64,000 nucleotides of DNA. Source: Citrobacter amalonaticus. GTDB taxonomy: Bacteria > Pseudomonadota > Gammaproteobacteria > Enterobacterales > Enterobacteriaceae. This document shows, in pieces, positions 52,750 to 62,270 of this stretch. The stretch spans positions 434,087 to 498,086 of the forward strand of contig NZ_PQMB01000001.1 in NCBI RefSeq assembly GCF_002918555.1. The letters run 5' to 3'. How positions within the stretch are numbered: position 1 is the first letter of the stretch; the number at the start of each line of letters is the position of its first letter. Below the pieces are notes generated by a model. The model was not told where the DNA came from. It did not search any database and saw only the letters and a list, made by a program, of their open reading frames with translations. A program made the position numbers and the translations under genes.

Positions 52750-54333
52750 ATGGAATGGATTGCCGATCCATCAATCTGGGCCGGGCTGATCACGCTCATC
52801 GTGATCGAATTAGTCCTCGGCATTGATAACCTGGTCTTTATTGCCATCCTCGCGGAGAAACTGCCTCCCGGCCAGCGCGATCGCGCGCGCGTCACCGGGT
52901 TACTGCTCGCCATGATTATGCGCCTGCTGCTGCTGGCATCCATCTCGTGGCTGGTAACACTGACCAAACCGCTCTTTAGCGTCCATGAGTTAAGCTTTAG
53001 CGCACGCGATCTGATTATGCTGTTCGGCGGCTTCTTCCTGCTGTTTAAAGCCACGATGGAGTTGAACGAACGGCTGGAAGGTAAGGACAGCGATAATCCG
53101 ACCCAGCGCAAAGGGGCGAAATTCTGGGGTGTCGTCGCGCAGATCGTGGTGCTGGACGCCATCTTCTCTCTCGACTCGGTGATTACCGCGGTCGGGATGG
53201 TCGACCATCTGGCGGTAATGATGGCTGCGGTGATTGTGGCTATCAGCCTGATGCTGCTCGCCAGCAAGTCCCTCACCCGCTTTGTCAACGGTCATCCAAC
53301 CATCGTCATTCTCTGTCTCAGTTTCCTGCTGATGATCGGCTTTAGCCTGGTGGCGGAGGGGTTTGGTTTCCATATTCCGAAAGGTTATCTGTACGCAGCC
53401 ATCGGCTTCTCGGTCATGATCGAAGCGTTAAATCAGCTGGCAATCTTTAACCGTCGTCGTTTCCTGTCTGCCAACCACACGTTGCGCCAGAGAACGACGG
53501 AGGCGGTCATGCGTCTGTTGAGCGGACAAAAAGAGGACGCCGAACTGGACGCTGAAACAGCCTCTATGCTGGTGGATCATGATAACAGCCAAATCTTCAA
53601 TCCGCAGGAACGGCGAATGATTGAACGGGTGCTGAATCTTAATCAGCGTACCGTCAGCAGCATCATGACCTCCCGGCATGATATTGAGCATATCGACCTC
53701 ACCGCACCGGAAGAAGAAATCCGCGCGCTGCTGGAAAAAAACCAGCATACGCGCCTGGTCGTAACCGGTGGGCACGATGAGGAAGATCTGCTGGGCGTGG
53801 TCCACGTTATCGACCTGCTGCAACAGTCGTTACGCGGCGAGCCGCTCAATCTGCGGGCGCTGATTCGCCAGCCGCTGGTGTTCCCGGAAACGTTGCCGCT
53901 GCTCCCGGCGCTGGAGCAATTTCGAAATGCGCGCACCCACTTTGCTTTTGTCGCGGATGAATTTGGTTCTGTGGAAGGCATTGTGACCCTGAGCGACGTG
54001 ACGGAAACTATCGCCGGTAATCTGCCGAATGAAGCGCAAGAGATTGATGCGCGCCATGACATTCAGAAGAACCCGGACGGCTCCTGGACGGCGAACGGCC
54101 ATATGCCGCTGGAGGATCTGGTGCAGTTCATACCGCTACCGCTTGATGAGAAACGGGAGTATCACACCATCGCCGGCCTGCTGATGGAGTATCTGCAGCG
54201 CGTGCCAAAAACAGGTGAAGAGGTTCAGGTGGGAGATTACCTGCTGAAAACGTTGCAGGTCGAGAGTCATCGCGTGCAGAAGGTGCAGATTATTCCATTG
54301 CACGATAAAGAAGAGTTAGATTACGAAGTGTGA
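52750..54333 (+). CDS. yegH: TerC/CBS-domain membrane protein YegH
   Basis: A 527-residue inner-membrane protein, E. coli YegH length. The N-terminal TerC-like domain (about 1-240, seven membrane segments, with [12 protein letters not shown] and [16 protein letters not shown] acidic motifs) is followed by two CBS motifs (about 300-425) and a CorC/HlyC-type transporter-associated domain (about 435-520). Function unproven; related proteins deal with metal ions. ATG 52750 is the family start; an in-frame ATG at 52717 lies in the repeat. No good ribosome-binding site is visible. Confidence 0.92.
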   Translation: MEWIADPSIWAGLITLIVIELVLGIDNLVFIAILAEKLPPGQRDRARVTGLLLAMIMRLLLLASISWLVTLTKPLFSVHELSFSARDLIMLFGGFFLLFKATMELNERLEGKDSDNPTQRKGAKFWGVVAQIVVLDAIFSLDSVITAVGMVDHLAVMMAAVIVAISLMLLASKSLTRFVNGHPTIVILCLSFLLMIGFSLVAEGFGFHIPKGYLYAAIGFSVMIEALNQLAIFNRRRFLSANHTLRQRTTEAVMRLLSGQKEDAELDAETASMLVDHDNSQIFNPQERRMIERVLNLNQRTVSSIMTSRHDIEHIDLTAPEEEIRALLEKNQHTRLVVTGGHDEEDLLGVVHVIDLLQQSLRGEPLNLRALIRQPLVFPETLPLLPALEQFRNARTHFAFVADEFGSVEGIVTLSDVTETIAGNLPNEAQEIDARHDIQKNPDGSWTANGHMPLEDLVQFIPLPLDEKREYHTIAGLLMEYLQRVPKTGEEVQVGDYLLKTLQVESHRVQKVQIIPLHDKEELDYEV

Positions 54334-54362
54334 TTAAGCGCCTGGCCCACCAGACCTAAGTG

Positions 54363-54398
54363 ATGCCGGATGGCCTTAAAACCGCCATCCGGCCATAA
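54363..54398. repeat. REP element between yegH and asmA
   Basis: GCCGGATGGC (54365-54374) and GCCATCCGGC (54384-54393) form a 10-bp perfect stem typical of REP units, lying between the convergent yegH and asmA stop codons where it can protect or end both mRNAs. Confidence 0.85.
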
Positions 54399-54401
54399 CG
54401 A

Positions 54402-56255
54402 TCAGAGTTTATCCAGCAACGTCTTCACATCTTTACCGTTACGGGTGTCTTTATTACGATCCGCCCAGTCATTCAGCCGACGTTTTGCTTCATCCTGAAG
54501 ATGCTTACGCAACAGCTGATCGACCTGCAAGTTGTAATTCAGCGCCTCCCAGTTTCCGTAAACCCGTAGCGGCACCGGCGTCTCTTTCAGGAAATCAATC
54601 AGCTTACCTTCCCCTTTCCAGCCGTCCAGCACGCGCACGTTAAACCGGGTATCACAGTTTTGCTCAACCAGATTCAGGGTGCCTTTACCGGTCAGCGCCA
54701 GCAGCGCAGACTCACCGGACATATTGTCCAGGGTCAGATCGCCGTTATCCAGCACCACATCGGTCGTAAAGCGATCCAGACGGGTGGCGTTGTCGAAGTT
54801 TTGCATCGACTCCACGTCGCCGCCGCTGCGCGACACCGCCTGCTGCACCAGCTGCTGGAAGTTCATTCCTTCCATCCGCGTGTCTTTCATTTCAACATGC
54901 GCCTGGCCCTGCCAGGTCTGGCGGAACGCCTGCGCATCAATGTCTGCGCCAGAGAAATCCCCCGCCAGCGACATCTTACCGGTCAGTGAGATCGGATAAT
55001 TGAAGGCCGTCAGAATCGAACCGATCTCGACATCTTCAAGGCGTGGATGAAACTCCACACGCGGTTTGACCCGGGTGGCATCCAGTGTCCCCGGCAGCGA
55101 AATGGAACCGCCGTCCAGTTTGCCCTGCAGTTCAGCAATCTCCAGCAGCCCGGACTGGTTGGTCATCCGGGTGGAAACCTGGGAAAAGTTCATCCCCCGC
55201 CAGCGAACGTTGTTCGCCTGTAGCGAAATATCCGCCGAGAATCCCTTCAGTCCCTGATAAGCAGGTTCATCCATGCGGGATGAGATAACCGGACGCGGGA
55301 GCGACGCCTGGCTCTGCCCCTGCTGCACTGTACCATTAGCCCCATTGAGACTTTCATCGTGCGCAATAAGGTTATCCAGATTTAACTGGTCAAACGTCAG
55401 CCTGAACAGCCATTCTGGTTTGTCCGCCAGCGTCACCTGCGCCTGTCCGGTCAGCGTGCTGTCATTCGCGGTTAAGTTAAGCTGATTGAACGACAGTTTT
55501 TTTTGTTCTTCCTGCCACTGGGCCTGTAGCTGCCCCTGGCCCTGGATCCCCTGCTTTGGTAAATCGGCGCCCTGCAGATGCCAGCTCAGCTGCTGAATCC
55601 CCGCAGTGAGGTTATGCGGGTAGTCGGAGGCATCAACCGTGCCGTTCAGCGCAAGGGTGAGGTCACGCTGATCGCGGTTAACGCGTCCTGAGAATTCGAA
55701 GGAACCACGATGCTGCTGATCCTGCTCCATTTGCAAACGGATATCACGAACGGTCACCTGCTCATCGTCTTCATGCTGGAACACCAGCACGCTGTCCGCC
55801 ACGCGCAAACTGACAATATCAAACGACCAGCCGCGGTCTTCGGCAACATCCGGCAAGGTATTGTCCTTCGGCGCAACGGGCGCGTCTTCGCTGCGTACCG
55901 CCTCGGTTTGCGGCGTCAGCTGGATCACCGCCCCTTTAAGCATTACCTGCTTAACGCTGAGCTGATGGCTCAACAGCGGCCACAGCGCAACGTCGAGACG
56001 CATATTATCAGCACGAACTAACGGTTCGCTGGCGCCCTGCGCCGTTAATACCATGCGACCGGAGAGAATACTCAGCTGAGGCCACACATGCCAGCGCAGG
56101 GGACCGTCAAGCTGCAACTGATATCCGCTGCGCGCGGCGACCTGCTGTACCATATAGGTACGAAAGTCGTTCGGATTGACTAACAATACTAACGCGGAGA
56201 AGCCGGCCACCAGCACGACCAGCAAAATCATCAGCGTCGTCAGAAATCGTCTCAT
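54402..56255 (-). CDS. asmA: AsmA family outer-membrane assembly protein
   Basis: A 617-residue protein identical in length to E. coli AsmA. One N-terminal membrane segment (about 4-26) anchors a large periplasmic domain of AsmA/TamB-like beta-sheet repeats; C-terminal AsmA domain about 330-600. AsmA-like proteins form phospholipid-transfer bridges or affect outer-membrane protein assembly and LPS levels. It is followed upstream by dcd on the same strand (21-bp gap), probably one transcript. Confidence 0.95.
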   Translation of the reverse strand: MRRFLTTLMILLVVLVAGFSALVLLVNPNDFRTYMVQQVAARSGYQLQLDGPLRWHVWPQLSILSGRMVLTAQGASEPLVRADNMRLDVALWPLLSHQLSVKQVMLKGAVIQLTPQTEAVRSEDAPVAPKDNTLPDVAEDRGWSFDIVSLRVADSVLVFQHEDDEQVTVRDIRLQMEQDQQHRGSFEFSGRVNRDQRDLTLALNGTVDASDYPHNLTAGIQQLSWHLQGADLPKQGIQGQGQLQAQWQEEQKKLSFNQLNLTANDSTLTGQAQVTLADKPEWLFRLTFDQLNLDNLIAHDESLNGANGTVQQGQSQASLPRPVISSRMDEPAYQGLKGFSADISLQANNVRWRGMNFSQVSTRMTNQSGLLEIAELQGKLDGGSISLPGTLDATRVKPRVEFHPRLEDVEIGSILTAFNYPISLTGKMSLAGDFSGADIDAQAFRQTWQGQAHVEMKDTRMEGMNFQQLVQQAVSRSGGDVESMQNFDNATRLDRFTTDVVLDNGDLTLDNMSGESALLALTGKGTLNLVEQNCDTRFNVRVLDGWKGEGKLIDFLKETPVPLRVYGNWEALNYNLQVDQLLRKHLQDEAKRRLNDWADRNKDTRNGKDVKTLLDKL

Positions 56256-56276
56256 TCTATCCCCAGTGGAGCAGAC

Positions 56277-56858
56277 TCAGTCTTTATCAATCCGGCTGGC
56301 GACGGCGCCCTGCTGATCGCGGTATTTCGCATCCTCACGGCGGTTGTACGGCCGCGCCGCAGGACCCGAAAGCGGTTCAAAACTCAGCGCGCCAATCAGC
56401 ATACCGGGGCGCAGGGCCAGCGGTAATTTTCCGGAGTTATAAAACTCAAGCACGATGCAGCCCGACCAGCCCGGATCGATACGGTGGGCGGTTACGTGCA
56501 CCATTAAGCCCAGGCGTGCCAGCGAAGAGCGACCATCCAGCCAGCCGACCAGATCCGCCGGAAGGGTGACGGACTCATAGGTCACGGCCAGCGCCAGTTC
56601 ACCCGGATGAAGGTAAAACGCCTCGCCATCCTTAAGCACGATCTCGTCGCTCATCACGCGATCGAGTGCGGCGCTGACTTCATGCTTCGGCCCGCTCAAA
56701 TCGATAAATGCCGCCGTATGGCCGCTGAAAGTGCGAAATTTATTGCCAAGACGCACATCCACCGTCGCGCCGTTGATTCGCTCTACGGGCGGACGAGGGT
56801 TGATCGACAAACGGCCTTCATCAATCCAGGCTTCAATATCTCGGTCACACAGACGCAT
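56277..56858 (-). CDS. dcd: dCTP deaminase
   Basis: Converts dCTP to dUTP, the main source of dUMP for thymidylate synthesis in enterics. In 193 residues the family blocks [20 protein letters not shown] and [19 protein letters not shown] (with the catalytic Glu) are intact. It lies between udk and asmA as in E. coli. Confidence 0.97.
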   Translation of the reverse strand: MRLCDRDIEAWIDEGRLSINPRPPVERINGATVDVRLGNKFRTFSGHTAAFIDLSGPKHEVSAALDRVMSDEIVLKDGEAFYLHPGELALAVTYESVTLPADLVGWLDGRSSLARLGLMVHVTAHRIDPGWSGCIVLEFYNSGKLPLALRPGMLIGALSFEPLSGPAARPYNRREDAKYRDQQGAVASRIDKD

Positions 56859-56949
56859 GGCACTTTCTCCTTTCGGGCATCATTTTCTTAACGTATTGTC
56901 CGTTAAGGGCAATCCAGGTTATCACTGAACGGTACACAATTTGCCGGGC

Positions 56950-57591
56950 TTATTCAAAGAACTGACTGATTTTCGCTTTCAGAATATCGATAGCGATGCG
57001 GTTTTTACCCCCGCGCGGCACAATAATATCCGCATACTGTTTGGAAGGTTCAATAAACTGCAGGAACATTGGCCGTACCGTTTTCTGATATTGCGCCATC
57101 ACGGAGTCCATCGAACGACCGCGCTCGTTAACATCCCGTTTGATACGGCGCATCAGGCAGATATCCAGCGGCGTGTCGACAAAAATGGAGAAGTTCATCG
57201 CCTCACGCAATCGCGCGTCCGTCAGCAGCAGGATACCTTCCAGAATGATGACTTTCTTTGGCTCGACGCGAACAGTCTCTTTCATGCGAGTATGTTCTAC
57301 ATAACTGTAAACCGGAAGTTCAATTGCGGTTCCGCTTTTCAGCGCTTGCAGATGCTGAAACAGCAGGCTGTGATCCATTGCGTTCGGATGGTCATAGTTG
57401 GTTTTGACGCGTTCTTCCATCGACAAATGGCTTTGATCTTTGTAATAGCTGTCTTCGGGAATAACGCCAATATGTTCGTCACCGACTTGTTCACGTAACT
57501 CGCGATAAAGCGTACTGGCAATAAGACTCTTGCCGGAAGCCGATGCGCCAGCAATACCGATAATGACGCACTGATGAGACTGATCAGTCAT
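56950..57591 (-). CDS. udk: Uridine/cytidine kinase
   Basis: A 213-residue P-loop kinase of pyrimidine salvage, phosphorylating uridine and cytidine with GTP/ATP. Walker A is [11 protein letters not shown] (residues 13-23); the nucleoside-binding DSYYKDQ and YDHPNA and the [12 protein letters not shown] lid are present. It is transcribed away from yegE. The 316-bp gap between them (57592-57907) holds both 5' regions and no further feature that I recognise. Confidence 0.97.
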   Translation of the reverse strand: MTDQSHQCVIIGIAGASASGKSLIASTLYRELREQVGDEHIGVIPEDSYYKDQSHLSMEERVKTNYDHPNAMDHSLLFQHLQALKSGTAIELPVYSYVEHTRMKETVRVEPKKVIILEGILLLTDARLREAMNFSIFVDTPLDICLMRRIKRDVNERGRSMDSVMAQYQKTVRPMFLQFIEPSKQYADIIVPRGGKNRIAIDILKAKISQFFE

Positions 57592-57907
57592 AAATTTAGC
57601 GACCTGAATAACCTGGATGTTAGGAAGGGCGACGCCGAAGCGTCAAACGCCGGCAATTATACACAAATTCACTCAAGATGCATCGAGGTGAAATGGCAGT
57701 CCGTCAATTCCCTTTCGCAAATTAAAATGGTCATTTTTAAGGCGACTGCGGAATTTCTCCCCGGCAACGGGAATTAATCGCCAGATAACGTCAAATTATG
57801 AGCAACCAGGATATAAATTGTAAATTGTTTGTACTAGCATAAACAAAGACCAACACTGACGCGTCCTGGTTTACTGTGACGTTCCCGGCCATTCGGATAC
57901 AGCGGTA

Positions 57908-60900
57908 ATGAGTAAACAATTCCAACATGTTTTAGTTACCCTGCCTCATCCTCTACTGCGTCTGGTCAGTTTAGGACTGGCGGCATTCATCTTCACCCTG
58001 TTCTCGCTGGAATTGTCGCAGTTTGGTTCGCATCTGGCTCCGCTGTGGTTTCCGACATCGATTATGATGGTGGCGTTTTATCGTCATGCCGGGCGCATGT
58101 GGCCGGGGATTGCGCTGGCCTGCTCGCTCGGAAATCTCGCCGCCTCTTATGCGCTTTTTTCTGCCAGTTCGCTCAATTTAACCTACACCACCATCAATGT
58201 TATTGAAGCGGCTGTTGGCGCGATTTTGTTGCGGAAGTTACTGCCCTGGTACAACCCGCTGCAAAATCTCAATGACTGGGTTCGACTGGCCTTCGGTAGC
58301 GCCATCATTCCACCGTTAGTCGGCGGCATCCTTCTCTGGCTGGTGTCAGGCGAAGAAAACCCGCTGCGCGCATTTTTGATTTGGGTGCTGTCAGAATCGA
58401 TTGGCGCGCTGGCGCTGGTGCCGCTGGGCCTGTTGTTTAAACCCCATTACCTGCTTCGTCATCGCAATCCACGCCTGTTACTCGAAACAATACTGACGCT
58501 GATTATCACCCTCGCCCTCAGCTGGTTCTCCATGAAATACGTGCCGTGGCCATTTACCTTTGTCATCGTGCTGCTGATGTGGAGCGCGGTGCGCTTACCG
58601 CGGATGGAGGCTTTTTTAATCTTCCTCGCCACCATCATGATGGTGTCGCTGATGATGGCGGCAGACCCAACGCTACTGGCTAGCCCAAAAGCGCATATCA
58701 CAATGAATCTGCCGTGGCTGCCCTTTTTAATGATCCTGCTACCCGCCAATATCATGACTATGGTGATGTACGCCTTCCGCGCCGAGCGCAAGCACATCAC
58801 CGAGAGCGAAGAACGTTTTCGCAACGCCATGGAGTATTCCGCCATCGGGATGGCTCTGGTCGGTACGGAGGGACAATGGCTCCAGGCGAACAAGGCACTC
58901 TGCCATTTCCTCGGCTACAGCCAGGACGAGCTTCGCTCACTCACCTTTCAGCAGCTAACGTGGCCTGAAGACCTGAACAGCGACCTCGAACAGCTGAACA
59001 TGTTGATACGTGGCGACATTAACAGTTATTCGCTGGAGAAGCGTTACTACACTCGTCAGGGAGAGGTAGTCTGGGCGCTGCTTGCGGTTTCACTGGTTCG
59101 TCATTCTGACGGGACACCGCTCTACTTTATTGCCCAGATTGAAGATATCAACGATCTCAAGCATACCGAGTGGGTCAATAAACGGTTGATGGAGCGCATT
59201 ACGCTCGCCAACGAAGCGGGCGGTATCGGTATCTGGGAGTGGGAGCTCCAGCCCGACGTGATCAGCTGGGACAAGCGCATGTTTGAACTTTATGACGTCG
59301 CCCCGCATATCAAACCCACCTGGAAAGTCTGGTACGACTGCGTCATTCCGGAAGATCGCGAACATGCAGAGAAGGTGGTCCGCGACTCGCTGGCCGCTCG
59401 CCTCCCTTTCAAGCTTGAGTTCCGCATTGCGGCAAAAGACGGCATTCGCCACATTCGCTCGCTGGCAAACCGGGTACTGAATAAAGAGGGCGAAGTGGAA
59501 CGCCTGCTCGGTATCAATATAGACATGACCGAAGTTAAACAGCTCAACGAGGCGCTGTATCAGGAAAAAGAACGCCTGCATATTACGCTCGACTCCATCG
59601 GCGAAGCGGTGATCTGTATTGACGTTGATATGAATATCACCTTTATGAACCCGGTCGCCGAGAAGATGAGCGGCTGGCAACAGGCGAACGCCATCGGCGT
59701 GCCGCTGCTATCGGTACTGCGTATTACCTTTGGTGATAACGGTCCGCTAATGGAAAATATCTACAGTGCGGATATGTCACGCTCGGCGATTGAGCAGGAT
59801 GTGGTACTCCACTGTCGCAACGGCGGCAGCTACGATATCCATTACAGCATCACGCCGCTCAGTACCCTGGACGGCGGCAACATTGGATCGGTCCTCGTCA
59901 TCCAGGATGTCACCGAATCACGTAAAATGCTGCGCCAGTTGAGCTACAGTGCGTCACACGACGCCCTCACCCATCTTGCGAACCGGACCAGTTTTGAAAA
60001 ACAGCTAAAACAATTACTGCATACGGTCAGTACTTCACGCCAGCGTCATGCCCTGGTATTTATCGATCTCGATCGTTTTAAGGCGGTAAACGACAGCGCG
60101 GGCCATGCTGCTGGCGATGCGCTGCTACGCGAGCTGGCATCGTTGATGCTCAGTATGCTACGTTCCAGCGACGTACTGGCGCGTCTGGGGGGCGATGAGT
60201 TTGGCCTGCTGCTGCCAGAATGCAATATTGAAAGCGCCCGCTTTATTTCTACGCGCATGATCAATGCGATCAATGATTATCATTTTATGTGGGAGGGGCG
60301 TCTGCACCGCATTGGTGCCAGCGCCGGGATCACGTTGATTGATGAAAACAACCATCTCGCCACCGAGGTTATGTCGCAGGCGGACATTGCCTGCTATGCC
60401 TCTAAAAATGGCGGGCGTGGCCGCGTCACCGTCTATGAACCGCAGCAAGAGGCGCAACATACCACGCGTGCCATGATGTCGCTGGATGAACAGTGGCACA
60501 TGATTAAAGATAACCACCTGCTGATGGTCGCCCGAAGCGTGGCGTCGCCGCGTATTCCTGAGACTTGCAGCTTCTGGCTGGTTTCGCTACGTCTGTGGAC
60601 CAGCGAAGGCGAAGTGATGGAAGAGCAGGCGTTCCGCGCAGGCTTAGCCGACCCGGCGCTTGACCACGCGCTGGACCGTCGCGTCTTCCATGAGTTTTTC
60701 CACCATGCGGCAGCAGCCGTCGCGAGTAAAGGGCTGAGCCTGGCCCTGCCCCTTTCTGCCGCCGGGTTGAGCAGCACAACGCTTATTGATGAGCTGCTTA
60801 ATCAGCTGGAACGCAGTCCGCTGTCAGCGCGTCTGCTGCACCTGATTATTCCGGCTGATGTCATTATTTCGCAAGCGACCGAGGCCGTACCTGGGTTGCA

Positions 60901-61237
60901 AAAGCTGCGTCAGGCGGGCTGCCGGATTATCCTCAGCCACATTGGGCGGGACCTGCAAATCTTTAACCATCTGACCCCTGGGATGGCCGATTACCTGCAG
61001 CTCGACGGCGAACTGAGCACCAGCATTCAGGGTAATTTGATGGATGAAATGCTGGTGTCGATCGTTCAGGGTCATGCCCGGCGGTTGGGGGTAAAAACCA
61101 TCGCGGGACCGATACAGACCCCGCTGGCGATGGACGCCCTTTCCGGGATCGGGGTGGATCTCATCTATGGCGATATTATCGCCGATGCGCAACCCCTGGA
61201 TCTGCTACTGAACACCAGCTATTTCGCCATCAACTGA
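57908..61237 (+). CDS. yegE: Diguanylate cyclase DgcE (YegE) with degenerate EAL domain
   Basis: A 1109-residue c-di-GMP signalling protein. An N-terminal MASE1 membrane region (about 1-290) is followed by three PAS domains (about 300-690), a GGDEF domain with intact RLGGDEFGLLLP, and a C-terminal EAL-like domain (about 870-1109) lacking the EAL signature. An RxxD inhibitory site (RSSD) sits exactly five residues before GGDEF. E. coli DgcE (1105 residues) makes c-di-GMP for curli and biofilm control. The 3' end overlaps alkA by 33 bp on the opposite strand. Confidence 0.95.
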   Translation: MSKQFQHVLVTLPHPLLRLVSLGLAAFIFTLFSLELSQFGSHLAPLWFPTSIMMVAFYRHAGRMWPGIALACSLGNLAASYALFSASSLNLTYTTINVIEAAVGAILLRKLLPWYNPLQNLNDWVRLAFGSAIIPPLVGGILLWLVSGEENPLRAFLIWVLSESIGALALVPLGLLFKPHYLLRHRNPRLLLETILTLIITLALSWFSMKYVPWPFTFVIVLLMWSAVRLPRMEAFLIFLATIMMVSLMMAADPTLLASPKAHITMNLPWLPFLMILLPANIMTMVMYAFRAERKHITESEERFRNAMEYSAIGMALVGTEGQWLQANKALCHFLGYSQDELRSLTFQQLTWPEDLNSDLEQLNMLIRGDINSYSLEKRYYTRQGEVVWALLAVSLVRHSDGTPLYFIAQIEDINDLKHTEWVNKRLMERITLANEAGGIGIWEWELQPDVISWDKRMFELYDVAPHIKPTWKVWYDCVIPEDREHAEKVVRDSLAARLPFKLEFRIAAKDGIRHIRSLANRVLNKEGEVERLLGINIDMTEVKQLNEALYQEKERLHITLDSIGEAVICIDVDMNITFMNPVAEKMSGWQQANAIGVPLLSVLRITFGDNGPLMENIYSADMSRSAIEQDVVLHCRNGGSYDIHYSITPLSTLDGGNIGSVLVIQDVTESRKMLRQLSYSASHDALTHLANRTSFEKQLKQLLHTVSTSRQRHALVFIDLDRFKAVNDSAGHAAGDALLRELASLMLSMLRSSDVLARLGGDEFGLLLPECNIESARFISTRMINAINDYHFMWEGRLHRIGASAGITLIDENNHLATEVMSQADIACYASKNGGRGRVTVYEPQQEAQHTTRAMMSLDEQWHMIKDNHLLMVARSVASPRIPETCSFWLVSLRLWTSEGEVMEEQAFRAGLADPALDHALDRRVFHEFFHHAAAAVASKGLSLALPLSAAGLSSTTLIDELLNQLERSPLSARLLHLIIPADVIISQATEAVPGLQKLRQAGCRIILSHIGRDLQIFNHLTPGMADYLQLDGELSTSIQGNLMDEMLVSIVQGHARRLGVKTIAGPIQTPLAMDALSGIGVDLIYGDIIADAQPLDLLLNTSYFAIN

Positions 61238-62074
61238 CGGCTGCCAGCCGTCGGTGTACCAGATATGCAATAACGCGTATGAACGCCAGGGCTTCCAGCG
61301 CTCAGCGTAGCGACGAATCTGCGCCGGCGTCATGCCGGGAAAACGTTGCTTGATCAGGTAATCATCCGGCAGAAAAACATCCTTCGCCTGCCAGCCGCGA
61401 AGCGCAAAATAGCTGGCCGTCCAGCGCCCGATTCCCGGAAAGGACTGCAATGTCTTCATTCCCTGCTCGATGTCCGCAGGGGCGGTAAAGGTAAATTCGC
61501 CATTCAGCGCGGCTTGCGCCAGATGGATGAGGGCTTCAGCACGCTTTACCGGCATCCCCAGCGCTTTTAACTCAAGCGGATTGGCATTGACCAACTGCTG
61601 CGGCGTGGGAAAACAGACATACTCTGGCGCATCCGCAAGCACGTCGCCATAGCGGCTGGCGACTTTAGCGGTCAGCTTCGCCGCCATCGATACGCTCACC
61701 AGCTGGCCTAAAATCGCCCGGACGCCCTGCTCGAATGCATCAACCGAGCCGGGCAAACGTAATCCCGGACGTGCCGCGCCTAAGTCGCCCAGCGCCTGAG
61801 TCACCCGTAACGGATCGCAACCTAAATCAAATAAGCGTTCAACTTTTTCCAGGCAATGGTGCGCAACGGGCAGCAGCCCCTCGGTTAGCGTGACGTTGAG
61901 CGTCTGGTTTTGCAGGTCGGGCATAACGGTTACCCTTCCACGATGTTCGCCAATGGCCAGGCTTCGCGTGTAGTGCAGTTCGCCAATCGTCTCAACGCCC
62001 TTTACGGCACGAGCCGCGAGAAAACCCAGCATCCACGGCCAGTCATACGGCGGTTGCCAGCTCAAAGTAAACAT
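61205..62074 (-). CDS. alkA: DNA-3-methyladenine glycosylase II
   Basis: A 289-residue base-excision glycosylase of alkylated purines. An N-terminal AlkA domain (about 1-110) precedes the helix-hairpin-helix domain with FPGIGRWTASYFALRG and the catalytic Asp in PDDYLIKQRFPG. The C-terminal YTDGWQPSVDGEIAGVQ is about seven residues longer than E. coli AlkA and runs antisense into yegE. In E. coli it is induced by Ada; no clear Ada box was identified here. Confidence 0.95.
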   Translation of the reverse strand: MFTLSWQPPYDWPWMLGFLAARAVKGVETIGELHYTRSLAIGEHRGRVTVMPDLQNQTLNVTLTEGLLPVAHHCLEKVERLFDLGCDPLRVTQALGDLGAARPGLRLPGSVDAFEQGVRAILGQLVSVSMAAKLTAKVASRYGDVLADAPEYVCFPTPQQLVNANPLELKALGMPVKRAEALIHLAQAALNGEFTFTAPADIEQGMKTLQSFPGIGRWTASYFALRGWQAKDVFLPDDYLIKQRFPGMTPAQIRRYAERWKPWRSYALLHIWYTDGWQPSVDGEIAGVQ

Positions 62075-62105
62075 TCCGACTCCTTTTCAATAATTCTTTC
62101 GCCTG

Positions 62106-62169
62106 TACCCTGAATAATTTAAGTAGCAGGAGTGCCAACGCGCCTGCAACCTTAAACATGATTGATATA
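62106..62169. repeat. 64-bp mini-ERIC between alkA and yegD
   Basis: Reads TACCCTGAATAATTTAAGTA at one end and CTTAAACATGATTGATATA at the other, with GCAGGAGTGCCAACGCGCCT between them. It is the same 64-bp deletion form of ERIC as at 44183-44246, in opposite orientation, but more diverged. It lies between the divergent alkA and yegD starts. Confidence 0.72.
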
Positions 62170-62270
62170 CGTTAATCTAACAGGACGCCTTGCCTTTATA
62201 TTCCAGTTGTCGCCCGGATGACATTTCGTTAAAGTCTCGCCCCTTCTTCACCGGCATGGGGATTATTAAA

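Noticed and set aside
52488-53288. 266-residue minus-strand frame over the start of yegH
   Set aside because: It crosses the ERIC-ended repeat and the TerC domain of yegH in antisense and has no plausible start site or domain.
62190-62270. Longer yegD start at 62190
   Set aside because: The added residues (MPLYSSCRPDD...) have no counterpart in YegD, whereas GTG 62271 gives the family length and has a GGGGA site.
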